NCBI RefSeq assembly: GCF_900177515.1
Contig: NZ_FXAK01000003.1
Coordinates: 1 to 61,558, forward strand
Source: Azospirillum oryzae
GTDB taxonomy: Bacteria > Pseudomonadota > Alphaproteobacteria > Azospirillales > Azospirillaceae
DNA length: 61,558 nucleotides
Direction of reading: 5' to 3'
The position numbers were made by a program, and so were the translations under genes. The notes under the pieces were generated by a model. That model was not told where the DNA came from, ran no database searches, and saw nothing but the letters and a program-made list of their open reading frames with translations. Below, one piece after another: positions 32,864 through 41,224 of this stretch. Each line of letters starts with the position of its first letter. Position 1 is the first letter of the stretch.

Positions 32864-33409
32864 TCACTGGTTCGGTGCTGCTCGTCCTTGGGCCTGTCGT
32901 GCGCCGACGACGCGTGACAGCACGTCGGCAACCCTGCCGGCGTAGGCGTCACCGCGCGCCGGATCCCGCGAATGGTAGCGCTGAACGGCCAATGTCCAGT
33001 TCCCGGACTCCTGGCGCAGATCCAGAAGGTACAGCGACGCATAGAGCGCATTGCGCAACGGGTCGAGCATATCGTCGGGATGACGGAACGCGCGGCCATG
33101 CCAACGGCTGCTGATCTGCCAACAACCGGCGTCGATGTTCGAGGCGCCGGCATCCATAGCGCGACGCATGGCTGCGGCGGCCTCCTGTCGGGTCGCGTGC
33201 CGGCTGTCGCGGCCGTCGATGTTCAGCACCCACGGCTGCCGGGAACTCTCGACCTGGGCAACCGACACCAGCAAATCGCGCGGGATCGGCAGCACGCTGG
33301 CCGCCACCTGGGCGGCAAGGTCACACACGGTCGCGGCCCGCACATCGGCGGCGATGGCGCAAAGCGCCAGCGTCGCGGCGGCTGCAAGACGCCCTAGCTT
33401 TCGATGCAT
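32864..33409 (-). CDS. VirB1-like lytic transglycosylase
   Basis: 181-residue exported SLT-type enzyme. A signal peptide (to 'ADVRAA') is followed by the catalytic Glu motif 'LLVSVAQVESSRQPW', the 'GCWQIS' box and the 'NALYASLYLLDLRQ...WTLAVQRYHS' segment of the lysozyme-like fold. It would cut peptidoglycan to let the transfer apparatus or pilus through. AGGA is upstream, and the start overlaps the previous small gene. This is the second transglycosylase on the plasmid; the other heads the pilus operon. Confidence 0.9.
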   Translation of the reverse strand: MHRKLGRLAAAATLALCAIAADVRAATVCDLAAQVAASVLPIPRDLLVSVAQVESSRQPWVLNIDGRDSRHATRQEAAAAMRRAMDAGASNIDAGCWQISSRWHGRAFRHPDDMLDPLRNALYASLYLLDLRQESGNWTLAVQRYHSRDPARGDAYAGRVADVLSRVVGARQAQGRAAPNQ

Positions 33410-33579
33410 CGCGTCCTCACGATCAAGGCGCCGCTCGGAATGCCCATCTGCTCAAGCTCCTGGGCAGCCTTCCGGCAACGGTCCATGGACGGTTCCGGAA
33501 AGCGTTCGACGTGCATCTGCGGCTCGCCGGCGGGACCGAAGGCGAGAAAGACGACGACAAGGGTGTAGAGGGCTGACAT
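33394..33579 (-). CDS. Small exported/membrane hypothetical protein
   Basis: 61-residue protein with an N-terminal hydrophobic segment ('LYTLVVVFLAFGPAG') and a short Cys-containing remainder. AGGAGG before the ATG. It overlaps the transglycosylase start, so it is probably in one operon with it. Function unknown. Confidence 0.6.
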   Translation of the reverse strand: MSALYTLVVVFLAFGPAGEPQMHVERFPEPSMDRCRKAAQELEQMGIPSGALIVRTRCIES

Positions 33580-33587
33580 GGAACCTC

Positions 33588-34613
33588 CTAGGCGCTGCCG
33601 GCTGTGCGGACCATGGATTTCAGACTGAGCGTGATCGTGGCGCCGATGTCGCGGCGTCCTAGCATCGAGGCGAGATATCGGGTTCGATCCTTCACGCCGG
33701 CCTTGTCGATCGCGGCCGCCAGCACAGCGGCCGCCACGGCGAAGCCGTGCGTCTGCACGGCAATCGGCCAGAGATCCGAACGCAGATTCCTGAAGTGCTT
33801 CGCAAGGATCTGGATTGCCGCGGCACTGATGCTGCTGGGCGTTGGCAAGCGCTGGTCAGCCGGGTCTAAGTGGCGGCGGAATGTTGGGCTGGCAACAACG
33901 ATCAGATCGAACATTTCCGCAGCTTTAGCCTTGTCGCTGGCACGCACCTTGCAACTTGATAGGTCCGAAGGCAATATTTCTACAGGTTCTTTAGAACCGG
34001 CGCTTTGTAGATTGTTGTTATGGAGGACTCCTGAGTCCTCCATGCAGGTGCTTTCTTCGAAAAAAGCTGGGGATAGATCAATACTATCCATGCGCTCGGC
34101 ATGGCGCTCAGCCCGCTGCAGATCCAGCATTTCCTCCTGACGCGCGACGGCTGCCTCAATGTCGTCCAGGCGCGCGCCGAACGGGCGCAGGTCGATCCCC
34201 TGGCGGTCGAGGCGCTGGTTCCTGCCGTTGTAGCGGCGGACGATGTAGCCGGCCGTCTCTAGCTCGGCCAGTAACCGGCGAACGCATCGCGCTTCGGTTG
34301 CAAGGCGCATGCACAGATAGTCGTTGCTGACCCACGCATAGGCTTTGCCTGTCTGCCACTTGTCGCTGTGCACATGCTCGGCAAGGACGGCAAGAAGAAG
34401 TTGGGCCTTGGTGGAGAGGGTGCGCGAGGTATCAATCTCGCCGCTCTCGTCAAGGTAGGTAAGACAGGCGGTCGCGAATAGAATCAAACGGACGATTTCA
34501 GCACTGCATCGGTCGGTGCCATCAAAGCGAGCGGCAATTGTGGCCACATGATTAAAGCCGGGCGCGCGCGCGGCGTGCCCTTTCACGGCTTCTGCATTTG
34601 CAGCAGCGTGCAT
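33588..34613 (-). CDS. repC: RepC-like plasmid replication initiator
   Basis: 341-residue protein. The N-terminal winged-helix part ('KAYAWVSNDYLCMRLATEARCVRRLLAELETAGYIVRRYNGRN') and 'GIDLRPFGARLDDIEAAVARQ' match RepC initiators of alphaproteobacterial repABC-type replicons, as does the C-terminal 'HGFAVAAAVLAAAID...RTRYLASMLGR'. RepC binds oriV, usually within its own gene. Here repA and repB are absent next to it; partition is elsewhere. The ATG at 34613 starts the aligned part. The transglycosylase genes follow on the same strand. Confidence 0.8.
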   Translation of the reverse strand: MHAAANAEAVKGHAARAPGFNHVATIAARFDGTDRCSAEIVRLILFATACLTYLDESGEIDTSRTLSTKAQLLLAVLAEHVHSDKWQTGKAYAWVSNDYLCMRLATEARCVRRLLAELETAGYIVRRYNGRNQRLDRQGIDLRPFGARLDDIEAAVARQEEMLDLQRAERHAERMDSIDLSPAFFEESTCMEDSGVLHNNNLQSAGSKEPVEILPSDLSSCKVRASDKAKAAEMFDLIVVASPTFRRHLDPADQRLPTPSSISAAAIQILAKHFRNLRSDLWPIAVQTHGFAVAAAVLAAAIDKAGVKDRTRYLASMLGRRDIGATITLSLKSMVRTAGSA

Positions 34614-35060
34614 ATAACTCTCCGTCGGGGTCTGCGCCGACGCCAAGACATGCAGGGGCGTTGCCGAAAACCTCTTGCAACGAAGACGGAGAGACGCTAG
34701 TGTCCGCTCTGCGACAAGTCAGACACCGTTACTTTATCTCTCTCGTCCAGTTAGCCGGGTTATCTGGCTCGCCCTGCCGGGATCAATCTCGGCGGGGCTA
34801 CTGGCGTTTATGGTCGGTTTCGGCTATGCGGTTTCTGGTTGTTCGATTCTCCTGTGTTGTGTCGCAATGCCCGCAATCTGCACAACATTTTGCAAGCAAG
34901 CAACAATTAGTCTACGCGCATTCCCGAAACGGCCTATGGCATCATAACGGGGTATGCACATTCTGCTCCAACCACCCGCAGTTCGCGAGGGGGCTACGGA
35001 CAGTCGCACGTTGCGCGCGCGGCGTCTTGTGGTATTGCCGCCGTGGCGGTCGAGGGGCGG
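34614..35060. other. repC upstream region, no gene seen
   Basis: 447 bases without a convincing gene. It holds ATTAGTCTACGC at 34906-34917, the inverse form of the plasmid-wide ACTAAT motif, and AT-richer stretches at 34720-34760 and 34850-34940 that could carry the repC promoter. Confidence 0.5.
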
Positions 35061-35279
35061 TCACGGATCCGCCTGGGGCGCGGGATCCGGTAGCTGCTCG
35101 ATCAGGGACTCCATCGCCTCGGTGCGGCTGGCCGCGCCGATCTGCTCCACATAGGCATCGAGACGCGCCAGCTGGTCGACCGTCAGGTAGACGATTACGC
35201 CCTTGCGCCCCTCCTGCTTCAGCCGGTCGCGTTTGGCCCGCATGTAGTCGGCCTGTCGTGCGCGCCGGCGCTGCGTCAT
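35061..35279 (-). CDS. Ribbon-helix-helix-like small protein
   Basis: 72-residue protein, Arg-rich at the N-terminus, then 'GVIVYLTVDQLARLDAYVEQIGAASRTEAMESLIEQL', a typical CopG/RHH pattern (beta strand, then two helices). A DNA-binding regulator is likely. Position upstream of repC and near the ACTAAT motifs makes it a candidate regulator of copy number or of the shared operators. An ATG 12 bases upstream is an alternative start. Confidence 0.65.
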   Translation of the reverse strand: MTQRRRARQADYMRAKRDRLKQEGRKGVIVYLTVDQLARLDAYVEQIGAASRTEAMESLIEQLPDPAPQADP

Positions 35280-35451
35280 GAGCGACGCCATGGGGCAGCA
35301 CGTCCAGCGCGCTGACGCGCGCTCACCGAGCGATGCGCCGCGATGCGGCGCAAGAGTTGGGGGGGCTCATTGCCGCCCCCCCACAACCCCCCGCTAGCGT
35401 ATTTGCGGAGGATGATTGTGGGGTTGGTTGCAGTGAAGGTATAGTGATGGT

Positions 35452-35530
35452 GCCGCACAGCCTGGCGAGGCGATGGCGGTGAGGGTGATACCCTAAGTCG
35501 AGGGGCCGGGCCAATGGTTCGGCCCCTTTT
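35452..35530 (+). ncRNA. Candidate antisense/small RNA upstream of repC
   Basis: TTGTGG (35416-35421), 18 bp, TATAGT (35440-35445) is a plausible promoter. The transcript would be about 80 nt, with a small hairpin AGGGT-GAT-ACCCT (35482-35494) and a classic terminator. It runs opposite to repC and the RHH gene, so it would be antisense to their leader. In repABC plasmids a counter-transcribed RNA controls repC, and this could be an analogue. Prediction only. Confidence 0.5.
35501..35530 (+). terminator. Rho-independent terminator
   Basis: AGGGGCCG (35501-35508) and CGGCCCCT (35520-35527) form a perfect 8-bp stem with an 11-base loop, followed by TTTT. It reads on the + strand. Confidence 0.8.
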
Positions 35531-35672
35531 GATTCCCACTCGCAAGTTCCTGCTTCCTCCGCTGACGGCTGACGAAAGTCTAAGCGCCGTGCGTAGAGAA
35601 GTGCAAAACAGTTTACAAGCCCGCCGAACAGTCGCCGTAAAGACAACAAACGCCGTCAATATCGCGAACTTT

Positions 35673-35690
35673 CGGTAGACTAATCTACGC
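35673..35690. promoter_or_regulatory. GTAGACTAATCTAC dyad
   Basis: Half-sites GTAGA and TCTAC around CTAA. It contains ACTAATC as in the mobC, pilus and T4SS upstream regions. It lies about 390 bases upstream of the RHH gene start and 340 bases before the pilus operon. Confidence 0.5.
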
Positions 35691-35880
35691 TTACTTGGCG
35701 ACCCGTTAGCAGGGTTTGGTTAAGCCTCGAACTGAATGGCTGAATGATTCGGGGATAGCCGCCGACTCAGGGTTCCGGGCGGGTGCGGCGGTGCGTGCTT
35801 CGCCGGCCGGAAAAGTGTGTCCAGGCAGGAATAGGGGGGCGACGAAGGAGGACGCCGGCATGCCAGCGGCACCCCTTGCG

Positions 35881-36016
35881 ACGTAAACGAAAGGTTAACG
35901 ATACCTGCGCACGCGGATGGACGCATACCCCCGTATGCGGTCGTGAGAGGTACCACATTCGAGCGATCTTCTAGCTATTTTGTCGATTAGTCGCTATTGT
36001 CCGCCTACTAATCGTC
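35881..36016 (+). promoter_or_regulatory. Pilus-operon control block, duplicated upstream of virB2
   Basis: Shares its layout with 56805-56941. Common elements in the same order are acgtaaacgaaaggttaacg, then GCATA-N6-TATGC, ggtaccaca, ttctagc, attttgtcgattagtcgcta, and ctactaatcgtc. The dyad CGATTAGT (35984-35991) / ACTAATCG (36007-36014) has the same spacing in both. One block has a one-base length difference between elements, so conservation is at DNA level and not coding. It ends 17 bases before the first ATG. Confidence 0.85.
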
Positions 36017-36033
36017 GTTTCTGAGGGTAAGCA

Positions 36034-36696
36034 ATGCTTAACGGGCGTAGCCACAAGTCAAGCTGCGTCTGTGGGAAGCGGACACGCATCGGTATGGCTC
36101 TTGCCGTTGCGGTGCTGAGTGGAAGCATCGAGGTCGGAAAGCCCGCTATGGCATTCGACCTGGGGCGTTCCGCGTGGTCGAAAGTCGCGGCCGAATACGG
36201 GTTGGACCCCTACCTGCTCTACGCCGTGGCCTTGGTTGAGTCCCGCAAAGGGAAAGAGGGTGGAATAGCACCGTCACCTTTTGCGATTGCGACCGCCAGT
36301 CAATCCTTCCAGCCGTCGGGCCGAGAGGAAGCGATCCGCATACTTGATCGTGAGATGAGGAACGGACGAAACGTCGCGATCGGCCTCATGCAGATCAGCT
36401 TGAAAGACCACGGGCGCCAAGTAGAGCACGCAGTTGATCTATTCGATCCCTTAAAAAATTTGCGTTTAGGCGCCCGCGTGCTGAACGAGGGGCTGCAAAC
36501 AGACCATCCGGAGATAGCAGTACGCATCGGACGATACAACGCATGGCAGCGAACCGACGTTGCCCGGCTGTATGGCCAGAGGGTGCTGGGGGTCTGCGGG
36601 CGATTGCGTCAGTTGGCGCGCGCGTCGGGTGCACGCGTGCGGCCATCGCTGTGTGAGAGCGCATTTGTCGCTCAACAGAAAGTAGGGAATCCATGA
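36034..36696 (+). CDS. Lytic transglycosylase heading the pilus operon (PilT/VirB1-like)
   Basis: 220-residue exported SLT-type enzyme with N-terminal signal, then 'EYGLDPYLLYAVALVESRKG' with the catalytic Glu and 'NVAIGLMQIS' further on. A transglycosylase is a standard part of R64-type thin pilus operons and T4SSs. Its first codons (MLN-RSHK) match those of VirB2, because the duplicated control block extends into the coding start. GAGG is upstream. ATGA overlap with the secretin gene. Confidence 0.88.
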   Translation: MLNGRSHKSSCVCGKRTRIGMALAVAVLSGSIEVGKPAMAFDLGRSAWSKVAAEYGLDPYLLYAVALVESRKGKEGGIAPSPFAIATASQSFQPSGREEAIRILDREMRNGRNVAIGLMQISLKDHGRQVEHAVDLFDPLKNLRLGARVLNEGLQTDHPEIAVRIGRYNAWQRTDVARLYGQRVLGVCGRLRQLARASGARVRPSLCESAFVAQQKVGNP

Positions 36697-39542
36697 AACG
36701 CTTCCGTTGGGTGCTGGTCGCAACGGCGGCCGCCGTCGCTGTGGGCTGCTCGCCTGTAACCGATGCTAACCGGCCGTCATTCGAACTTCCGACGCGGCCG
36801 CCGGATCCGTCTGTGCCGGGAGCAGAGGAACGGCTCGACAGCCGGCTTACGAAGGACGAACCGGTGCTGACCGTGCCGGTGCCAGCCGGCGCGTTCCGGC
36901 CGCGGCGGAGTGGCGGCTTGGAAGCGCTGCCGGCAAAGCGGATGCCGGCGTTGATGCTGTCGGGTGCTCCCCTCGGCGCGGCGCTGCAGACTGCGTTGGA
37001 AGGGTCGGGCGTCGGGCTGGTGTTCACAGGGGACGAACTGGCCAGCAGTCCTGTGACCGTGGCACTGCCTGCCGGACCAGTTGCCGAACAGGTGATGGCG
37101 TTGTGCACGGCGGGCCGCGCGTGGTGCTCGGCGTCGGCGGACGGACGTCGGGTCGAGGTGTCACAGCATGCGACCTTCGTCGTGGAATTGCCTCCGGTGC
37201 CGGCGACCGTGACGAATGGCGGCGGGCGCTCGTCCGGATCGGACACGGGGTCGAGCGGGTCGGCCGGGGGGTCCGGCGGTGCTGGATCCCCGCGCTCCAT
37301 GGGGACAGTGAGCTATGCCGGCATGGAGGGCGCGCTGAAAAGCATCCTCGGCGACGGCAATGTGAAGGTCGATAGCGCCGGGCGTACCATCGTGTACCGG
37401 GCGACACTGGATCAGGCGGCAGAGGCTGCGACGTATTTCGAACAAGTCAAGCGCAACAACGTGCTTGTGCTGATGGAAACGACAATCGCGGAAGTAAACC
37501 TCAACACAAACAATCAGCTGGGTATTCGCTGGGATATTCTCCAAGCGAAGATTGGGGATGGCTTGCGCGTTGCGCTGGGTGGAGGGCCGGCTGGCGGTCT
37601 TTTGTCCCCGTCCGTCAGTGCTTCGGGGATTTACGACGGCAGCCGGCTGACCGCAGGCGTGCTGTTGGCTTTCCTGGCAAAAGAGGGCGTTGTTGCGAAT
37701 GTCCAGACACCGGAACTGACGGCGCTGAGTGGCACGCCGGCCAGTTTCACCAACGGTGGACGGCGGCGCTTCATCACGCAAGTTGGATTCCCGACCAGCG
37801 GGAACACTTCCAGCAGCGGGCTGACGATCAACAACGTCGCCAACAACACGGTATCGACGGAAAGCTATACGCTGGGAATGAACCTAACGGTTAAGCCGCA
37901 GTATTACGGCGGTGTTGTTCATGCCGACGTGCTTTTGGACATTGTGGATCTACAGAACGTCGAGAACATCACCACCGGCACAACGGTCATCCAAAATCCG
38001 ATCACTTCGGATCGGTACCTGTCGAGCTACGCGATGATGCGGCCGGGACAAGCGTTGCTGCTGGCCGGGATCCGCAAGAAGCGGACGGAGGGCACGGCCG
38101 AAGGTCTGCCTGACGGGGATTGGGGCGTGTTTGCGCCGTTGCTGGCGGGAAAGGCGGCGGAGCAAAGCGAACTCGTGATTTTGATGCGTCCGCGCGTCGT
38201 GCGGTTCGAGGAAACCGGAGCGTCGAGCGCTCCGGTCATGCCGCCGATGCCTGAACCGCCGGTCGAACAGCGTCGGGCCCCTGGCAAGGGCGAACCGGAG
38301 AAGCTGACGCCGCGACGCACGGCGTCGGGGCGTCGGTCGGCGACGGCTCCGGACAAGGCGGCGTCGCGTGGCGAGCAAAAGCGGCCGGTCCAGGTGGCGG
38401 AAGGCGGACGGTGGGTTGATCGTCTTCCGGTGCCGGCCGGCGATCTGGTGCTCGCACAGGCGGACGGCCGCAGCAGTTCTCTGGCTGCACAGCCGCCTCG
38501 AACGGCGGCGGGCGCGGCTGCGGCTGGGCCGGTTGTCGCGCCGGGTGTGCTCGATCCGGTGGAGCGCGTGGTGGAGTTGGGCAAGGTCGAACAGGACCGG
38601 GCGGAGCATGCGCTGACGGTCTGGAAGAACACAGGCGGTCGGCCGGTGCGTGTTCGTCGGACGGAAGTGACCTCCGACGCGGACACGCGGGTCAAGGTGG
38701 TGTCGGACGAATGCTCGGATCGGGACATAGGGCCGGGCGCCAGCTGCGCATTGAAGATCGAGGTGGTGGGGACGCGCCGGGGTGTGCTGCGGGCGTCGGT
38801 CGCGCTGCAGCACGATACCGGGATTGGCGCGGTCAACCTGAAAGGCGAGGTGGTCGATAGCGCTGCTCGCCTGTCGACGGCAGGGCCTGAACCGAAGGAT
38901 TTGGAGCCTGGGTCGAAGGAACTGCGGTTCGCCTCTCTGCCGGCGGAACGCGTGGTGGCTCTGTCGAATCGCTCCGATACCTCGTTGGCGGTGGCCAAGG
39001 TTCGCCTCATTGGTGGCGAGCAAGCGGGCATGCGCGTGGTGGAGGATGGATGCAGCGAGTTGACCGGGCTGAAGCCCGGCCAAAGCTGCATGGTCGTGGT
39101 GAGCTATGCGCCGCCGGCGGTAACGGGCAATGTCGGAGCCGATCTCCTGGTGGTTCACAGCGGACCGTCCCGGCAGCTGGTGGTGCCGGTTTCCGGGCAA
39201 GGCGCGGGCGAAGGTGAGGACGGGGCAAACGTCGTCAATCTGCCGCCGGTTCCTGAAAGCGTGATGTATGGAGGCGCTTCGCCGGGCGGGATAGCGCCGG
39301 GCGGTGGGGCGCCGGCAAAGCCGGCTGCTACTGGCGGGCTGCGCCTCGTCGGCGTTCAGGGGGCGCGTCGACTGGTCGATGACGGCACCGGCACGCGAAG
39401 TGTCGAGGCGGGTGAGGTGATGCTTGGCGGCCGGGTCTGGAAGGCCAGCGTCGGCCGGAACGCTCTGACGCTGGAAGGCGGCGGGGAAAAGCTGGTGCTG
39501 ACCCTCGGAATGTTCGGCTCTCGGAAGGGGCTGGGCAAATGA
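36693..39542 (+). CDS. Outer-membrane secretin, PilN-like, with extra C-terminal domains
   Basis: 949-residue lipoprotein secretin. The signal ends in a lipobox (VAVGCS). Periplasmic N-domains reach about residue 210; a Gly/Ser-rich linker follows; then the secretin core at about 240-510 ('VLVLMETTIAEVNLNTNNQLG', 'VANVQTPELTALSGTPASF', 'MMRPGQALLLAG'). Beyond the core the protein has about 440 more residues: a Pro/Arg linker, two Ig-like Hydin/ASPM-type domains with paired Cys ('SDECSDRDIGPGASCALKIEV', 'DGCSELTGLKPGQSCMVVV'), and a C-terminal beta segment ('RSVEAGEVMLGGRVWKASV') like pilus/GspC HR regions. Such an extension is unusual for PilN. Confidence 0.88.
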   Translation: MKRFRWVLVATAAAVAVGCSPVTDANRPSFELPTRPPDPSVPGAEERLDSRLTKDEPVLTVPVPAGAFRPRRSGGLEALPAKRMPALMLSGAPLGAALQTALEGSGVGLVFTGDELASSPVTVALPAGPVAEQVMALCTAGRAWCSASADGRRVEVSQHATFVVELPPVPATVTNGGGRSSGSDTGSSGSAGGSGGAGSPRSMGTVSYAGMEGALKSILGDGNVKVDSAGRTIVYRATLDQAAEAATYFEQVKRNNVLVLMETTIAEVNLNTNNQLGIRWDILQAKIGDGLRVALGGGPAGGLLSPSVSASGIYDGSRLTAGVLLAFLAKEGVVANVQTPELTALSGTPASFTNGGRRRFITQVGFPTSGNTSSSGLTINNVANNTVSTESYTLGMNLTVKPQYYGGVVHADVLLDIVDLQNVENITTGTTVIQNPITSDRYLSSYAMMRPGQALLLAGIRKKRTEGTAEGLPDGDWGVFAPLLAGKAAEQSELVILMRPRVVRFEETGASSAPVMPPMPEPPVEQRRAPGKGEPEKLTPRRTASGRRSATAPDKAASRGEQKRPVQVAEGGRWVDRLPVPAGDLVLAQADGRSSSLAAQPPRTAAGAAAAGPVVAPGVLDPVERVVELGKVEQDRAEHALTVWKNTGGRPVRVRRTEVTSDADTRVKVVSDECSDRDIGPGASCALKIEVVGTRRGVLRASVALQHDTGIGAVNLKGEVVDSAARLSTAGPEPKDLEPGSKELRFASLPAERVVALSNRSDTSLAVAKVRLIGGEQAGMRVVEDGCSELTGLKPGQSCMVVVSYAPPAVTGNVGADLLVVHSGPSRQLVVPVSGQGAGEGEDGANVVNLPPVPESVMYGGASPGGIAPGGGAPAKPAATGGLRLVGVQGARRLVDDGTGTRSVEAGEVMLGGRVWKASVGRNALTLEGGGEKLVLTLGMFGSRKGLGK

Positions 39543-41221
39543 GCGGGATCGATCAAAAGACGGTCCAGGGATTCGAGCGGGTGGCAGCGGTCGAGGTGGC
39601 GGCCGCCGCAGCTGAAGGGCGCGAAATCTCGCACCAGGCCGTCATGAGCCAGAACCTGTTTCTGAGCATGATGGACGAAGATCCCCGCGGCCGGCGCAAT
39701 GCCTCGGGCGAGACGCTGCGCTCCATGGTGCCGTACTCGGCCTTTGGCGAGCATTCGCTTATTCCCTCGGAATTGACAAACGGTGTGCTCGTGGTCGGAG
39801 CAACGGCGGACCATGATCCGGCCGCGGTCGATAATCTGAGCTATGCGGTTCAGGCGGCCGGCTTCGAGGTCGAAAGCGTCACGGTCGAGACATTGGCGCA
39901 GCAGGACGTCGAGGAAGCGCTTTCCTCCTTCCGGCCGCCTTCTCCTGAACGGATTGGTGAGCTTGCCGCCCATTTCGCGCGGGATCCTGAAAATGGCGGG
40001 GACGCCCTTCTGCAGCTGTTGGAAGATGTTTGGACGGAAGCGCTGGACCTGGGCGCGTCCGATATTGATTTCATGTTTTTGCCGGAGACGACGAAGAACT
40101 GGATCGCGTTCCATGTGAATGGCGAACGTGACCTTCGGCACAATCTTCCTTCGGTGACGATGGGCGCGCTCGTGTCGTTGGTGAAGCGGCAGGCGAAGTG
40201 TCAGGATTATTCGGTTCGCGAGCGCATCCAAAGTGGTCGTCTCTCGATTTCCTGGCAAGGCCGTTTGATTGACGCTCGTGTTGGTACTGGTCCGGTCGAG
40301 CCCGATGGTGAAGAAGTCTCGGTTCGTCTTCTGGATTTGGCGAAGGTTCCGCGCTTTCGCGTGCTGACCCGGCACATGCCGGATGTTGGCGAGGCGTTGC
40401 TGGCGTTGATCCAGGCGCCGGTGAAGGCGTCGGGCTTGGTCATCATATCGGGGCCAACGGCGCAGGGGAAAACAACGTCGCTGGCGTCGATCGAAGGTGC
40501 TTATGATCGCGTGCGCCGCAAAATCATCGAAATCTCGCGGCCGCCCGAATATCTGGTGCCGTATGTGCTGGCGGAGGACGCGAAAGGTCGCGAAGGGCGC
40601 AAAGTAGCGGACCATATCGCCGGCGCGCTGCGCCGTGCGCCGGATGTGTTGGTCGTCCAGGAAGTGTTGACGGAAGAGGACGGTGACGCCTCCGCACAAG
40701 CCGTCGACAGCGGTCACCTGACCTATCTGACCTTGCATGCCGGCGACGCGCCGCAGACGGTTCAGCGCTACATCGAGCGGCTTGGACAGGACAACCAACG
40801 GGTCGCGCACGCGATTGTTGGCGAGCATTTGCGCGTTGTCGTCAATCAGCGCTTGGTCCGGACGGTCTGCCATGTGTGCCGCGAGGATGCCGGCCCGGTG
40901 CATAAGCACTTTGCGTCGGTCGATCTTCAACGGCTGAAGCTGAAGCGGGCAACGCCTGTATTCCGGCAATCGAAGACGGGGTGCCGATACTGCCGTCATA
41001 CAGGAGTCAGCGGTCGTGCCCTGGCGGCCGAGACGATGATCCTGCCGCGCGAGCCGGAATTTAAGCAGAAGATCATCCAGCTGATTCAAGAGCAGCGGTA
41101 TGACGAAATCCCACTGTCTGACGGCGTGAAGTTTACCCCGCGGGTCGAGCGGGTCGGGCAGTTATTGGCTGAAGGTCTGCTGTGCGTCGAGACTGCCGCC
41201 GATCTCATGGCGGTGAGGTGA
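39539..41221 (+). CDS. PilQ/GspE-like pilus assembly ATPase
   Basis: 560-residue type II/IV secretion ATPase. Walker A reads GPTAQGKTTS (near residue 305, with Gln in a position usually Gly/Ser). The Asp box and Walker B region follow, then the His box 'LTYLTLHAGDAP'. A C-terminal Cys4 zinc site is formed by 'CHVCRED' and 'CRYCRHTG', typical of assembly ATPases such as PilB. ATGA overlap with the secretin gene. It powers pilin polymerisation at the inner membrane. Confidence 0.93.
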   Translation: MSGIDQKTVQGFERVAAVEVAAAAAEGREISHQAVMSQNLFLSMMDEDPRGRRNASGETLRSMVPYSAFGEHSLIPSELTNGVLVVGATADHDPAAVDNLSYAVQAAGFEVESVTVETLAQQDVEEALSSFRPPSPERIGELAAHFARDPENGGDALLQLLEDVWTEALDLGASDIDFMFLPETTKNWIAFHVNGERDLRHNLPSVTMGALVSLVKRQAKCQDYSVRERIQSGRLSISWQGRLIDARVGTGPVEPDGEEVSVRLLDLAKVPRFRVLTRHMPDVGEALLALIQAPVKASGLVIISGPTAQGKTTSLASIEGAYDRVRRKIIEISRPPEYLVPYVLAEDAKGREGRKVADHIAGALRRAPDVLVVQEVLTEEDGDASAQAVDSGHLTYLTLHAGDAPQTVQRYIERLGQDNQRVAHAIVGEHLRVVVNQRLVRTVCHVCREDAGPVHKHFASVDLQRLKLKRATPVFRQSKTGCRYCRHTGVSGRALAAETMILPREPEFKQKIIQLIQEQRYDEIPLSDGVKFTPRVERVGQLLAEGLLCVETAADLMAVR

Positions 41222-41224
41222 CCG

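Noticed and set aside
33588..34613. A complete repABC operon
   Set aside because: No repA or repB upstream of repC; the ParB-like protein and the ParA/RHH pair are at other loci and of different type.
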